A DNA stretch of 64,000 bases from Galeopsis tetrahit (taxonomy: Eukaryota; Streptophyta; Magnoliopsida; Lamiales; Lamiaceae). Positions 53,420 to 64,000 of the stretch are shown piece by piece. The notes beneath the pieces were generated by a model. The model saw only the letters and a list, made by a program, of their open reading frames with translations. It had not been told where the DNA came from and searched no databases. Every line of letters begins with the position of its first letter. Within the stretch, counting starts at the first letter, position 1. Position numbers and translations under genes: made by a program. The stretch lies in assembly GCA_963675135.1 (NCBI GenBank), contig OY776124.1:7392677-7456676 (forward strand), in the 5' to 3' direction.

Positions 53420-54805
53420 ATTTCAACGCGCGGTTTCTTCTCTAACACACTTCCTCTCTCTCTCTCTCTCTTTGACGATTTCGACGGTTTAGGAGACGTT
53501 TCCGACGTTTTTTCGAGTAGTTTTTTGTATAAAAGTTCAAGGTATGTACATTTCTTTCATTACAATCGGTTCGTTTTCTGTTCGCGCGAAGTTTATTATC
53601 TTTTCCCCCTCAATCGTGAGTTTATTTATATGTTTTTTTGTGTTATTTTGCTTTTTCTGTAATGTTTTGAGTGTTTTTGTGAAGTTTATTTGATTTTTAG
53701 TTCACAGAAGTTGATTTTAGTTTTTTTTTCTTCCTTTTGTGAACTGATTTGTTTAAACTTTAATTGATTTTAGTGTTTTATTCTTCTATTTTACTATTTT
53801 TCTGTAAAGCTTAGTTAGTTTTAGATTTAGGTTTTTTATTTTTACTGATTTTTTTGTAATGCGTTGTTGATTTTAGGGTTTTTAGATGTGTTGTTGATTT
53901 TATGGTTTTCAATATTCAATGTTTACTGTTTCTTTTGTTATTCATGTTACAGCATGTTTTAGACTGATTTCTTTAGTTGTACGTTATTTTAATGTATACT
54001 GTGTTTATTTGTGTTTTTGTTTTCTGCATGTTCATATTTCTCTTTTTTTTTTTAATGTAGTACCATGCATCTCTCATGTAGTAGCCAAAATTTTCTTATG
54101 CAGTATCTGTTTTTTATTTTTTATATATATGTAGTTGTTAAGAAATTTGTATTCATGTAGTATTAAGTTTATTCTTCTGTTTTATTAGTACATATATATT
54201 CTCATCTAGTAGCACATTTTCATATATGTAGTGATTATTTTCTGTTTATGTAGTAGCTGACATTTACTGTTGTAGTATTTACATTTCTATATATTTTATA
54301 TATGTAGTGTACAATGGAAGATGATCTTACAAAAGGCTTACTGTCGATGTTGTTGTTGGAGGGTCCTCCTTCTGGCATGAAGAGAAAAAGAAAGGTGAAA
54401 CGAGAACGTAAAGAACCTAAAAAGAAGAAGACAAAGCATGTAGAGTCTGATGATTCGGTGGAGTTTATTAAGCGTGTCAAAACATTTATTCCTCATGGCA
54501 AGCCAACTGGGATCGTTGAAGTTATAAAAAATCTGAACCCCAAGCAGCTTCAGGATGTTAAGGATATTGACTTTGGGGGACTTCTGCAATTGAAGATGAC
54601 CAAGTTGTTTGATCATGATATGCTTCAGTGGTTGGTGAAGAATTTTAATCACAGTAGTTGGATGTTGTCAGTTGGGAGATCGCGGAGTTTTGTTTTGGGT
54701 CCAGACGATGTGTATGACATTTTCATGCTTCAGTGGTTGGGAGTTCGCGGAGTTTTGTTTTGGGTCCAGACGATGTATATTAAAAAGTATTATTCTATAT
54801 TATAA
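53420..54805 (+). pseudogene. TE ORF with plant-mobile/Ulp1-associated N-terminal pattern, truncated
   Basis: The coding part 54314-54805 (163 aa) starts MEDDLTKGLLSML, has a strong basic nuclear-signal-like stretch (MKRKRKVKRERKEPKKKKTK), then FGGLLQLKM..L..DMLQWLVKNFN and SFVLGPDDVYDIF. This pattern precedes Ulp1-like protease domains in many plant TE proteins. A segment of ~70 bases (atgcttcagtggttgg to tccagacgatgt) is repeated at 54620-54710 and 54726-54775, after which the frame is foreign and stops. Upstream, a CT-rich leader (53450-53540) with a donor at GTTCAAG|gtatgt and an acceptor at atatgtag before the ATG suggests a 5'-UTR intron of about 770 bases. Confidence 0.55.
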
Positions 54806-55460
54806 AAACTTTTTTTGACATAGTAAGACATATTGTTTCATGTAGTAGCATGAGTTAATACATGTAGTAATAAAAATAATTTGTCAATTAATACAAGTGT
54901 AGTAATATATAGTAAGACATATTTTTTATACTAAAAAGTATTACTCCGTATTATATATAATAACCAACTTTTTTTTATATAGTAAGACATATTGTTTGAT
55001 GTAGTAGCATGAGTTAATACATATAGTAAGACAATTTTTTATGTATATATTGAGAAAAAATAATATTTCACGTAGTACATACGTTATTTAATGTAGTAAA
55101 AAATATTTCTGGTCAAGTAATTTCAAAACAAAATTAAAGTAACTTATATAATATAGAATATAAAATATAAAATAGTATAATTTATATATTTATATTAAAA
55201 AGTATTGTTCTATATAATAACAAACTTTTTTTGATATAGTAAGACATATTGTTTAATGTAGTAGCATGATTTAATACATGTAGTAATAATAATAATCTGT
55301 CAATTAATAAAATGTAACATTAAAAAATTTAACAACTCTAACACTTTATACAAAAAGTAATCATTCTGCAAAATCTGCATTGTCTATTAAAAGTAATCTC
55401 TTAGCAGTACTTAAAAAAATAATCTAAAATAAATGAGGATTTGGTGTCTTGGAGCCAAAT

Positions 55461-56298
55461 TCATTGGCTAATTCCACGGTAGTTTTTTTCTTTTTTCTTC
55501 CAAAATGTTTTATCCTCATACATTTCATCCACAAGTTTTATCCTCATTTGAGCTTTGCAATTAGTTCTTGAATCTCCCCGTCCCTTTTTATCTGGTACAT
55601 CCTTGCTCTTGTCCTTCACACCATTGCAAGATCGAGCAGACATAAAGTTTAAAGTTTAGATACTACTGTTTTGTTTCCATCCTTAGAGAGTATTCCAGTT
55701 GATTTTCGGACACTAAAACCCACAATTCTAGCATGAGCACAGTAGATGTCAAACATTTCACATTCTTTTTCTCTTCTTATTCCCATTAGTGAATCACCAT
55801 ATTCACTATAGTCAATCTCCTCTTCTATTGTTTCTGTCCCAATCTCTTTTTCAGTTGCTACAGTAGCAGATTCAAGTAGTAGTGTACCTGTTTATATCAT
55901 TAACACAATAATCTTTATGTAGTAAATTATATATATTCATGTAGTAATTCATATTTTTTCATGTAGTTAAACAACATGTGTTCATATGATTATTTGATTT
56001 TTGTCATGATAATTGTGCATGTATTTATCAGTAAACCATAAATATACATGTAGTAAAACAAATTTCTTCATATAGTAACACAATATTATTCATACAGTAA
56101 AATAAATAATGTTTTATGATCAAAGTGTTTTATTCCGGTAGTTAAACAATAATTTTCATAGAGTAAAAAATAGTTGCAGTTCAATAGTTTTAAAATAATC
56201 ATCATATATTAAGAGAAGATTTCACCAGTTTCTGTAGAATTAGTAGTATTTGATATTACCACCATTACATCTTCATCTTCGTAGTTTTCTGCACTCAT
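55461..56298 (-). pseudogene. FAR1-type DNA-binding domain fragment
   Basis: Exon 1 (56298-56226) encodes MSAENYEDEDVMVV... and ends at ACTG|gtgaaa. Exon 2 starts at 55887 after aaacag and encodes an acidic stretch, then F.IYCAHARIVGFSVRKST, the first half of the FAR1 domain. The frame is lost near 55655-55670 at a direct repeat aaactttaaacttt and resumes as SARSCNGVKD...RTNCKAQMRIKLVDE, the second half. The transposase and SWIM parts are absent. It was the DNA-binding end of a FAR1/FHY3-type transposase. Confidence 0.75.
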
Positions 56299-56632
56299 TA
56301 TGATTGTCCTTTTATGATCGACGCCGACGCTGTGTCCTTTGTCGGCGCTGTGTCCTTTTTCGGCGTTGTTTCCTTCGCCGTCGATGTAGATTGCTCTGGG
56401 TTTTTTTTTTCGCGTGATTATGGGGATGATAGGGAGTGAATCATGTATTTCGCGTTGCCCTAGGACCCGCTAAGTTATTGTACCTGTTAAATTAATTGAC
56501 CCGAAAAAAATTACCCGCGTGATTAGTTGAGAATTTTACTGCTGGTTAAATGGGTTTGGGTTTTGGGCTTTTGCCTAAATTGGGTGTATTGCATACATGC
56601 AATATTTCATGGAAGACTAACCCCCAGTAATT

Positions 56633-56883
56633 TAGCCAAAATCATTAATGATTATCAGATAATTAATTTTACTCCACATACCTTAATATATGGTGATTAA
56701 TTTCTATCATTATTTGTATTAGTCAACTACATTCTCTTAATTTTAGGCAATTCATTAATTATATAAAATTAAGATTCATATTTTATATTTATTATAATAT
56801 TTATTTTAATAACATTTTTTTATTCAATTTATTTAGATTTTGAAATTAAATTAATGTAATTGATTATCATATTTATATAAATC
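56633..56883. other. AT-rich spacer
   Basis: Between the MULE and the LINE. No gene or repeat recognised. Confidence 0.4.
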
Positions 56884-59800
56884 ATTGCAGGGAACTTCTT
56901 TTTTTTTTTTTTTGACAGGGAAGTAAAATATATAGATTAGGTAGGCTGAAAATCAGCCAACACATCAGGCTCAATATGAGCAGGTACATGAGGAGAGTAA
57001 AACTCCTGATTACAATTAAAACCAAAGCAAGCTAATCTATGTGCAACTAGATTGCAGGTTCTCCTTGCCCAAACAAAATGAGCAGCATCAAAATTACTGG
57101 ACAAAGCTAATATTTCACGAATTAATACTCCCAGGTATGATAAGTCCGGTCGCGGTCTCAGCAAGGCATTAATAACAATTTGAGAGTCAGACTCAATGAT
57201 CACCTCCATCTCCCCATTCGACAGCGCCCATTGAAGTCCTCGCCTAATAGCCTCTGCCTCCCCCATTTCTACACTCCAATCCATCGGCCGAAACTCCGCA
57301 AAGCACCATTTAACTGCTCCCCCACCGTCCCGAGCCACGCCACCAATCCCTACTCCCACCCCAGCTCTCACAGAAGCATCTGTGTTAATTTTAATGAGAT
57401 TACCCCGTGGACACTCCCACTTCCTCGCCACCCGATTCGATCGCACCACCGGGGCAGATATCGTCGCCCGCCGTACCTCAATTATGTGGTCATCCGCCAT
57501 TTTAATCAACTCATTGTGACCGTAGAGCTTCTCCCTAAACAATAAAGTGTTTCTAGCAAACCATAAGAACCAAAGCAGCACTACAAATCGGCATTGGCGA
57601 TCATCATCCCCCTGCATGCCATTCATCACTTCCACCACCCACTCTGCAAGGGACATCTCCACCCCTCTGGAATAGGCATACCAGCTACCTCCCAAAACTC
57701 GTGCACCCACTCACAATCCCGACCCATGTGCTCTGCTGTCTCAATGTCAATCCCACACCTCTTACACATAGGATCAACATCGACAAAGCGACCAACTAGA
57801 TTAATACTAGTGGGCAAGATACCATGCAAAACACGCCACAAGAAAAACTGCACCCGCGGAACCACATCAAGCCCCCATAAACGGCCCCACCATTCTCCCC
57901 TGTTCACGACTGTTGATTCCACACACACTGGGCACCCATCAAAGTATCCCGACTTCGCCGTGTATATCCCATTTTTTGTGTAGCGCCATGCTAGTACATC
58001 ACCCCCACCAGTAGTCGCGATCGGTATAGCACACACCCGACGCACCATATGATCTGGAAGAAAATCTCTTAGCCTCTCTACATTCCACTCCCGCCTTCCA
58101 GGAACCAGCATATCACTCACACGAAGGTCAGCAAAGGCTGCACCAGTTGCTGGATCAAAGGATGGCTCTCCCCCATCAAATAGCCAAGCATCCGCACCCG
58201 CCCGGATAGTCTCCCCATCTCCCACCACCCAAATCAGACCCCTCTCAAGGACCTCCCGACCTGCTAAGATACTCTGCCATGTGTAGCTTGAGTTATACCC
58301 CCTGGCCGCCGACCGAAAAGTTCCATTCGGGTAGTATCTAGCGCGCAAGGTCCTTGCTAAAAGAGAAGTGTCATCCTGCAGAAGCCGCCACCCTTGCTTA
58401 GCTAGAAGAGCATCGTTGAAATCCGACAGTCTTCGTAGCCCAAGCCCTCCCTCCCTCTTCGGACGACACAAAGTCTCCCATCTCAGCCAATGAATGCGCT
58501 TCTCATCACCCCGTTGGCCCCACAAAAATCGGGCAATAGCAGATTCAATCCTATGAATAATCACTTGTGGAATTTTAAAACAAGTCATCAAGTACGTAGG
58601 AATCGATTGTACCACCAATTTAACTAATGTAAGCTTTCCCGCCTGCGATAACATCCGGCTCTTCCAATCCTTTATCTTTTTGCACACCCTGTCCACAATC
58701 GCCCTAAAAACTGTCGACCTTGACCTCCCTATTCGAGTAGGAATCCCCAAATAAACAGCATGCTCCGAGACTCGCTTGACCCCTAGAAAATCAGCCAAAC
58801 CCTCTCCTTTCACCTCCGGAATACCACCACTAAAAACAATTTCCGATTTCTCCAGATTGACAACCTGACCCGAGGCCACCTCATAAACATGTAAAATTCG
58901 TTTCACACATGCTAACTCATCATACGTCGCTCTCCCAAAAATAACAGTGTCATCAGCAAAGAACAGGTTCGAGACCGGAGGGGCCCGCCTACAAATCCTA
59001 ATTCCCTGCAACACACCAATCTCCATATGTCTCCGGATTAAGGCCGACAAAGCCTCCGCACAAAACAGAAACAGATAAGGGGACAGAGGGTCCCCTTGTC
59101 GAATTCCCCTTGTCGGCCTAAAAGTATTCGTTGGGGCACCATTGACAAGGACTGCAAAAGAAACAGAACTAACACATCGCATAATCGTGGAAACAATAGA
59201 ATCAATAATACCAATCTTTCTCATAACTCTCTCCAGAAACTGCCATTCCACCCTATCATACGCCTTACTCATATCCAATTTAAACGCATAAGAGCCTCTA
59301 GACATAGCCTTATTTATACGCATGTGATGAAAAATCTCAAAGGCTAATAAAGCATTATCAGTAATTAATCTACCAGGCACAAAGGCAGACTGACACGGGT
59401 CAATAATGGAATTCAAAAAGGGCTTCAAACGATTCGCTATAGTTTTAGTAATAAGCTTGTACACAACATTACACAAACTAATTGGCCTAAAATCAGAAGG
59501 TAACAAAGGGGTTTTCTTTTTAGGAATAAGGGCTATAAAAGTATGATTTGCATCAGCAGGAGACACACCATTATTAAGAACATCAAGAACAAAAGAGGAA
59601 ACTGAAGGACCAATAAAATCCCAAAATTTTTGAAAGAAGATAGCTGACATACCATCCGGCCCCGGAGCCTTAGTGGGATGCATCTGAGATAAAGCCTTCG
59701 TCACCTCCAACTCAGTAAACGGCTGGGATAAGGCATCGTGCATATCCGTCGTCACCCTGCAATCCACAGCTCCCACAGCCTCCTCCATATCCAATCCCTC

Positions 59801-60756
59801 TGAAGCCGTAAACAGCCCCTGAAAGTAGTTCAAGAAGACCTCCTTGACCCCCTTAATCTCCACCTGCTTCACCCCATCAGAGCCCGTTATCTCCCGAATA
59901 TAATTCCTCTTCTTCCTTCCACTAGCAATCCGATGGAAAAAAGTAGTATTTTTATCCCCCTCTCGCATCCAACTGACCCGAGATCTCTGTAACCAGTACA
60001 ACTCCTCCTTCCTGACCAATGCAGTAATCTTATGCTCAAGGGCCCTAGCAGCCTGTATACACTCAACAGATTGGCGAGATTTCTGCAACTTTGACAACTC
60101 CTCTTTACATCGGGCAATCTGGCGTGGAACATTCCCAAAAAATTGCGAGTCCCACTCCGCTAATGCTTCACCACAGGCAGCAATTCTGCCTTGTACCGAA
60201 CGACCCCCACCTGGGCCCCAGGCCGAGCGAATAATCGTCGAACAATCATCCTCCTGAAGCCACGACGTTTCAAACCGGAATAGATGGGCTGTTCTATAAT
60301 CATCAGGTCCCTTAAGACGTCCCTCCCACTGGATCAGAAGTGGGCAATGGTCCGATAGCACCCGGGTTAAATGTCTAACCCGGACCCTAGAAAATCGTGT
60401 TAACCATGCCTCATTTGCCACCACCCTATCCAGTCGCTCCTGAATATTATTCTCACCCCCATGCATATTCGTCCATGTAAATTTGTGACCCTCAAAACCC
60501 ACATCAGTCAACCCACATCGATCCAAGCAGTCCCTGAACTCCACCATTCGATCCACATTCCGAGGCAGGCCACCAGATTTCTCGAAACCATACAAGATTT
60601 CGTTAAAATCACCCAAACAAAGCCAAGGCAATTCCACCTCCCCCGCTAATCTATCCACCAAAGCCCACGTCTTCCACTTCTGAGCCTCCTCCGGGTAGCC
60701 GTACAGGCCCGTGAGCCGCCATCCCTGAACATCACCCACAATTGCAGGGAACTTCT
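56884..60756 (-). mobile_element. 5'-truncated L1-like LINE with 16-bp target duplication
   Basis: The duplication attgcagggaacttct is perfect at 56884-56899 and 60741-60756. On the plus strand the left copy is followed by a T run (56900-56914), the poly-A tail of a minus-strand element. The body of 3.8 kb lacks ORF1 and the first part of ORF2. The perfect duplication and the almost open frame mark a recent insertion. Confidence 0.95.
56937..60739 (-). pseudogene. LINE ORF2: endonuclease (partial), reverse transcriptase, zf-RVT, RNase H
   Basis: The frame 60739-57626 opens at the truncation point inside the endonuclease: LCLGDFNEIL near residue 40, then FTWTN and SDHCPLL near 126. The reverse transcriptase follows, with KAPGPDGM, ISLCNVVYKLITK.IANRLK, FKLDMSKAYDRVEW and catalytic FFADDTVIFG near 600, then the zf-RVT region (W...WGLDVVPRVQFFLWRVLHG, C..CG...E...H) near 960-1010. 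A single frameshift near 57650-57700 leads to the RNase H part (57710-56937): INTDAS, E in GEAEAIRRGL, D in IESDSQIV, and a final ARRTCNLVAHRLA. ORF2 nicks the target and primes reverse transcription there. This copy cannot be active because its 5' part is missing. Confidence 0.93.
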
Positions 60757-60882
60757 AAAGGTAGGCAACGTGTAAATTAATTTGAGTCATTAGATTTTAA
60801 ATCTAAACTTAATGATATGTTACGTTTTGTACTCCTCACTTTTAAAATTACTACTATTATATACTATTAATTATATTAACTC

Positions 60883-60932
<50 letters not shown>

Positions 60933-62243
60933 AAAAAAAAGGACAACAACTCTCACACCACCTCACTTAAATTTTGATTAAAAAACACTGAAACCACACA
61001 TTGCTAAAATATATATATATTATTAGAGTATTTCCAAATTAAATAATTAGTTTTTATGCTTTTTCATGTGATTTTTTTACTTATTATTTTGTAGAGATTT
61101 TTTTTACAAAGTAATAATAATATAAACTCTACATAAATTAATTATATTTATTTTTTTCAAAAAATGTCAAAAGAAAAAGAAAAAACACATGAAAAAACAA
61201 ATAACAATTATTTTTGAATATATTTTTAATTACGATATTTAAATAATTTTTTATTTTAAAATTTTAAATTACATGATTTTAATACTTTTGTTTAATAAAC
61301 ACGTGGCATATCTATTATTGTGGTTATAAATTTATAACTTATGATTACAATGATAATATATGTAAAAATTGAGCAATATATTATTTTCATTTAAGGTCAA
61401 CTTCAAATTATAATTTTCACCTTTTTAATATCTAATTTATAAACAAATATTTCACAATATCATTCCATTGCTTAGTTATAAATTTGTTTCATTATAAGGT
61501 ATTTTGAAATCAAATTAATTAATAACATCGATAACACTGTGGTTTGTAGTGTGTAGAGGTTGAGATGGATGCAAATGTGTTGAACTTAGAAGGGACATCA
61601 TTTTCAATTTTGGAAATTTTATTTTAGAATGTAAGAGAATTTTACTTTCTATTTTTTTTTGTACCGTAAAGTATGTCAACCATGGGTCAATACTAAGACA
61701 CACGATCGGACTAGAGCTACTAGAAACTTTACAAGTCCTCATTATTTTGTATTCTATATATGTCCTTTAATAATTTTCACATTTTACTTTTTTCGGGACG
61801 TCCTATAATAACTTTTACAATTTTCTTTTCGGGACGTTCAACACTAACTTTTACAATTTTCTTTTCGAGACGTTCTACACTAACTTTCACACCAACTCCT
61901 AATCCTTTATAAATTCCACTATCACGATATTTTCAATTTAAAAAAAAAAATTATCACTACTTTTGGTTCCCATAACTAATCATGGATATACTAGAATTAT
62001 CAATAAAATTATAATTATCTATTATATATATATTAATATTAATATATATATATAAATAAATAAAATGTACTCCGTAATATACAAACATTTCATTTTTTTA
62101 ACAATGACAAATTTACAAATCTATACTTATTTTAAAAATTATTTTTTTAATTAATAAATTAAAATTAAATATATTATAAATTTATTTCAATCTAGTATAA
62201 AACGCGATATTACACTAGTACATATATATATATATATATATAC
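60757..62243. other. AT-rich intergenic region with microsatellite and short repeats
   Basis: A (TA)n run of about 21 units lies at 60887-60928. Three copies of a ~40-base unit with cgggacgtcc/cgggacgttc...aacttttacaattttctttt lie at 61794-61885. TA runs also occur at 62020-62050 and 62220-62242, the latter just before the next element. No acceptable coding frame. Confidence 0.5.
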
Positions 62244-64000
62244 GGAAATGATATAGAGAATTGTGCCCACCTATGTGCATTACCACGTCAATAGATTCTT
62301 ATTTATATTTAATTTAAACTTAATCTAATATCAATATTTTTTTTTTTTTATCCATATCCATATCAATATTTTATTTATATTTAATATTATCTCTATCAAA
62401 TTACGCTAACTAATAACAAAAATTAACTAAATGTCAACCAAGGAAAGAAATATAAAAATTCACCAACATTAAAAAGAAACACAAATAATAAAAAAATTCA
62501 GAAAACAATAAGATATAAATTAATGGTAATGTGTAAGATGCTCCCGTAAAAGTTGATACAAGTTGATACTTATTCATTGGTTCCCTTGCATCTACTTGTG
62601 ACCTATTACCAATCATGAAATAGTCGTTTTAGCTTTAAAAAAAAAAGTTCAAAAAAAAGTTTGAAAAAAAAAACGTACTTCTTAGGGAGTAGAGTGGAAC
62701 AGGTTCGGTGGAACTCGTTTATGAATGGCCGCTTCGACTGCAAACACTGCATGTCCTACGCCATTGATATCTCCTTTGATGATTTAAGTCGTTTGCCACA
62801 TCCTTTAGTGATCCTTTGGTACGAACAGGAAGTTGGGTCTTGAACACCATGTGAAAACTCACTGCTCACATTTATTTCTCTATTATTTTTATCACAATCA
62901 TCAATTTCTGCTATCTTTTTTTCTTCCAGATTTTGTAGTTCTTCAATTAAAAAATCTATGCGAGTCTCTGTTAAAGAACATTCATCAACTAAATGCATTG
63001 CGGCCAATGACCTACGTCTTGAAATGAAAGATTGACCTTCTACAGAGATTGGTGTTAACCCATCGACTATAAATTTTGCATCCAATAAAACATATGACGA
63101 CATGGATATCCTTCAAAATTAAATAACGGACAACTACATGAAACTAAATCAGATAACAAATGATGTGTTAACTTACGTTATCGATTAAAAAATTTGTTGG
63201 GATCATTGGATCAAAACGTTGCACTGCGTATGCAATAGTTTCATCTGTGTTCGAAATCGGTTTGCAAATATACATCATACTGTCCAGCAACTCCTTTTGA
63301 AACAATAAAAATATTGTTTTTGTATAGATTGAAGACATTTTTTGCTCCATAAAGAATCTTGTAGCCATGCGTTGTACTTCATTGCAATCAGTGTGATTTG
63401 CAATTAACTTTTCGTGCCTCTGTGAACAATTGCTCTATTGAAACGAGTAATAAAATCCACCAAAGAAATTTTATGGTTAACATATTGCTTAAAAAAAGAG
63501 TGGTTGCAACTTGCATATGCATTATAAAATTTATATGCATTATAAAATTCAAATGCTTCTTCTGATGTTTGAAATTCCTGTCCAATTTTTGGAATAAAAT
63601 TAGTTGCAACTTGTGGGATAAACACTGCATAATCTTGTTCTTACATTCTTGTATAGATATAAGGTTTCAAATAATCAGAAGCAAATTGGAGAGAAGAGAT
63701 TCTGAGAGTTTTCTGAGAGTTTGTGGAGAAGAGATTTTGAGAAAAAATTAAATGATGATAGAAAGATTTGAAAAAAGATTAATGATGTTAGTTTGATAGA
63801 GATAATATTAAATTAAATGTAAAAAAATATTTTATAATTTTGATCCGAATAAAATAAAATGTAGATATGAGATTTTGAGAAAAAATTAATGGTGATGGAA
63901 AGATTTGAGAAAAGATTGATGACATTAGTTAGCCTAATTTGATAGAGATAATATTAAATATAAATAAAATATTGATATGGATAAAAAAAATAAAATATTG
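62244..64000. mobile_element. FAR1-derived TIR element, cut by the window end
   Basis: Starts cggaaatgatatagagaatt after a TA run. The block 62328-62420 (tatccatatcaatattttat, then ttatatttaatattatctct, then atcaaatta.gctaacta) recurs inverted at about 63925-64000, so the two are arms of long terminal inverted repeats and the right end lies beyond the window. The first 14 bases resemble the ends of the fold-back MITE at 12026. Inside are fragments of a FAR1-type protein. A ~145-base segment next to the right arm is tandemly duplicated (about 63730-63830 and 63865-63960). Confidence 0.7.
62756..63630 (-). pseudogene. FAR1-type transposase remnant with internal deletion
   Basis: Read on the minus strand, IPKIGQEFQTSEEAFEFYNAY is the start of a FAR1 DNA-binding domain. 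An 18-base tandem duplication repeats KFYNAY. The frame then jumps directly to SCNHSFFKQYVNHKISLVDFI, which belongs to the C-terminal part of the MULE transposase, so the zinc finger and most of the DDE core are deleted in frame. A frameshift near 63425 follows, then RHEKLIANHTD and YTKTIFLLFQKEL (63168-63410), a donor (AAC|gtaagt), and an exon with EGYPCRHMFYWMQN, the end of a SWIM finger, plus a coiled C-terminal tail (62756-63103). It is clearly not functional. Confidence 0.75.

Larger units (their letters stand above)
53210..56623. mobile_element. FAR1-type MULE, 3.4 kb, internally deleted
   Basis: The flanks are ccactaatt (53201-53209) and ccagtaatt (56624-56632), 8 of 9 matching. The left end cgcaaaaacttagatgcaat and the complement of the right end gggttagtcttccatgaaat match the two ends of the 1.1 kb element at 44938-46049 in opposite orientation. 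Inside are a plus-strand TE ORF at 54314, minus-strand FAR1 exons at 56298-55461, and many atgtagtaa motifs in the non-coding parts, again as in the small element. No transposase catalytic domain remains. Confidence 0.8.

Noticed and set aside
53417..53662. An 81-aa Phe/Ser-rich protein
   Set aside because: It spans a CT-rich leader and the donor of a likely 5'-UTR intron, so it is better explained as untranslated sequence.
61515..61742. A 75-aa minus-strand ORF
   Set aside because: AT-rich intergenic sequence, no domain, no splice or promoter support.

Overview
This is a 64 kb stretch of a flowering-plant nuclear genome, probably a eudicot. The evidence is spliced plant genes with GT..AG introns, plant-type retrotransposons (SIRE-like Ty1/copia, Tat-like Ty3/gypsy, plant LINEs), FAR1-type Mutator-like elements (MULEs), Stowaway, Tourist and hAT MITEs, and a very AT-rich background. 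I cannot name the species. Transposable elements fill most of the window.

Layout. 1-363: tail of a degenerate LINE (minus). 364-10887: a SIRE-like copia element with broken gag-pol and an extra env-position ORF. 12026-12863: a fold-back MITE with a telomere-like core. 12877-22495: a 9.6 kb MULE with 9-bp target duplications that encodes a FAR1-type transposase (frameshifted, DDE residues present) and four more small genes: a B3-domain gene, a two-exon gene, a 123-aa gene, and a gene with a viroplasmin/RNase H1 hybrid-binding domain. It also holds two large tandem arrays. 22506-24507: a TIR element rich in TTGAC motifs, split by a solo LTR (22751-24014). 24753-37054: an HPR3-like hydroxypyruvate reductase gene cut in its Rossmann exon by a hAT-like MITE (24793-36549), which was itself hit by an 11 kb Tat-like gypsy element (25426-36442) with an antisense spliced ORF.

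The host-gene island is 37.9-51.8 kb. It holds an AMMECR1-family gene (minus), an MMTAG2-like gene (minus), a small mitochondrial ATPase-inhibitor-like gene (plus) and a heavy-metal-associated (HMA) protein gene (minus). Each has a complete exon model that I could read by hand. MITEs sit between them and in one case abut a stop codon.

The right part holds a second FAR1-type MULE (53210-56623), whose deletion derivative is the 1.1 kb element at 44938-46049; a recently inserted 5'-truncated LINE with a 16-bp duplication (56900-60740); and a third FAR1-derived element that runs off the window end (from about 62244).

The most interesting object is the multi-gene MULE at 12877-22495. By analogy with Arabidopsis VANDAL elements, which carry accessory anti-silencing genes acting on repeated motifs in the element, its accessory genes and tandem arrays could form a self-regulation module. 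That function is inference; the gene content and boundaries are read from the sequence.
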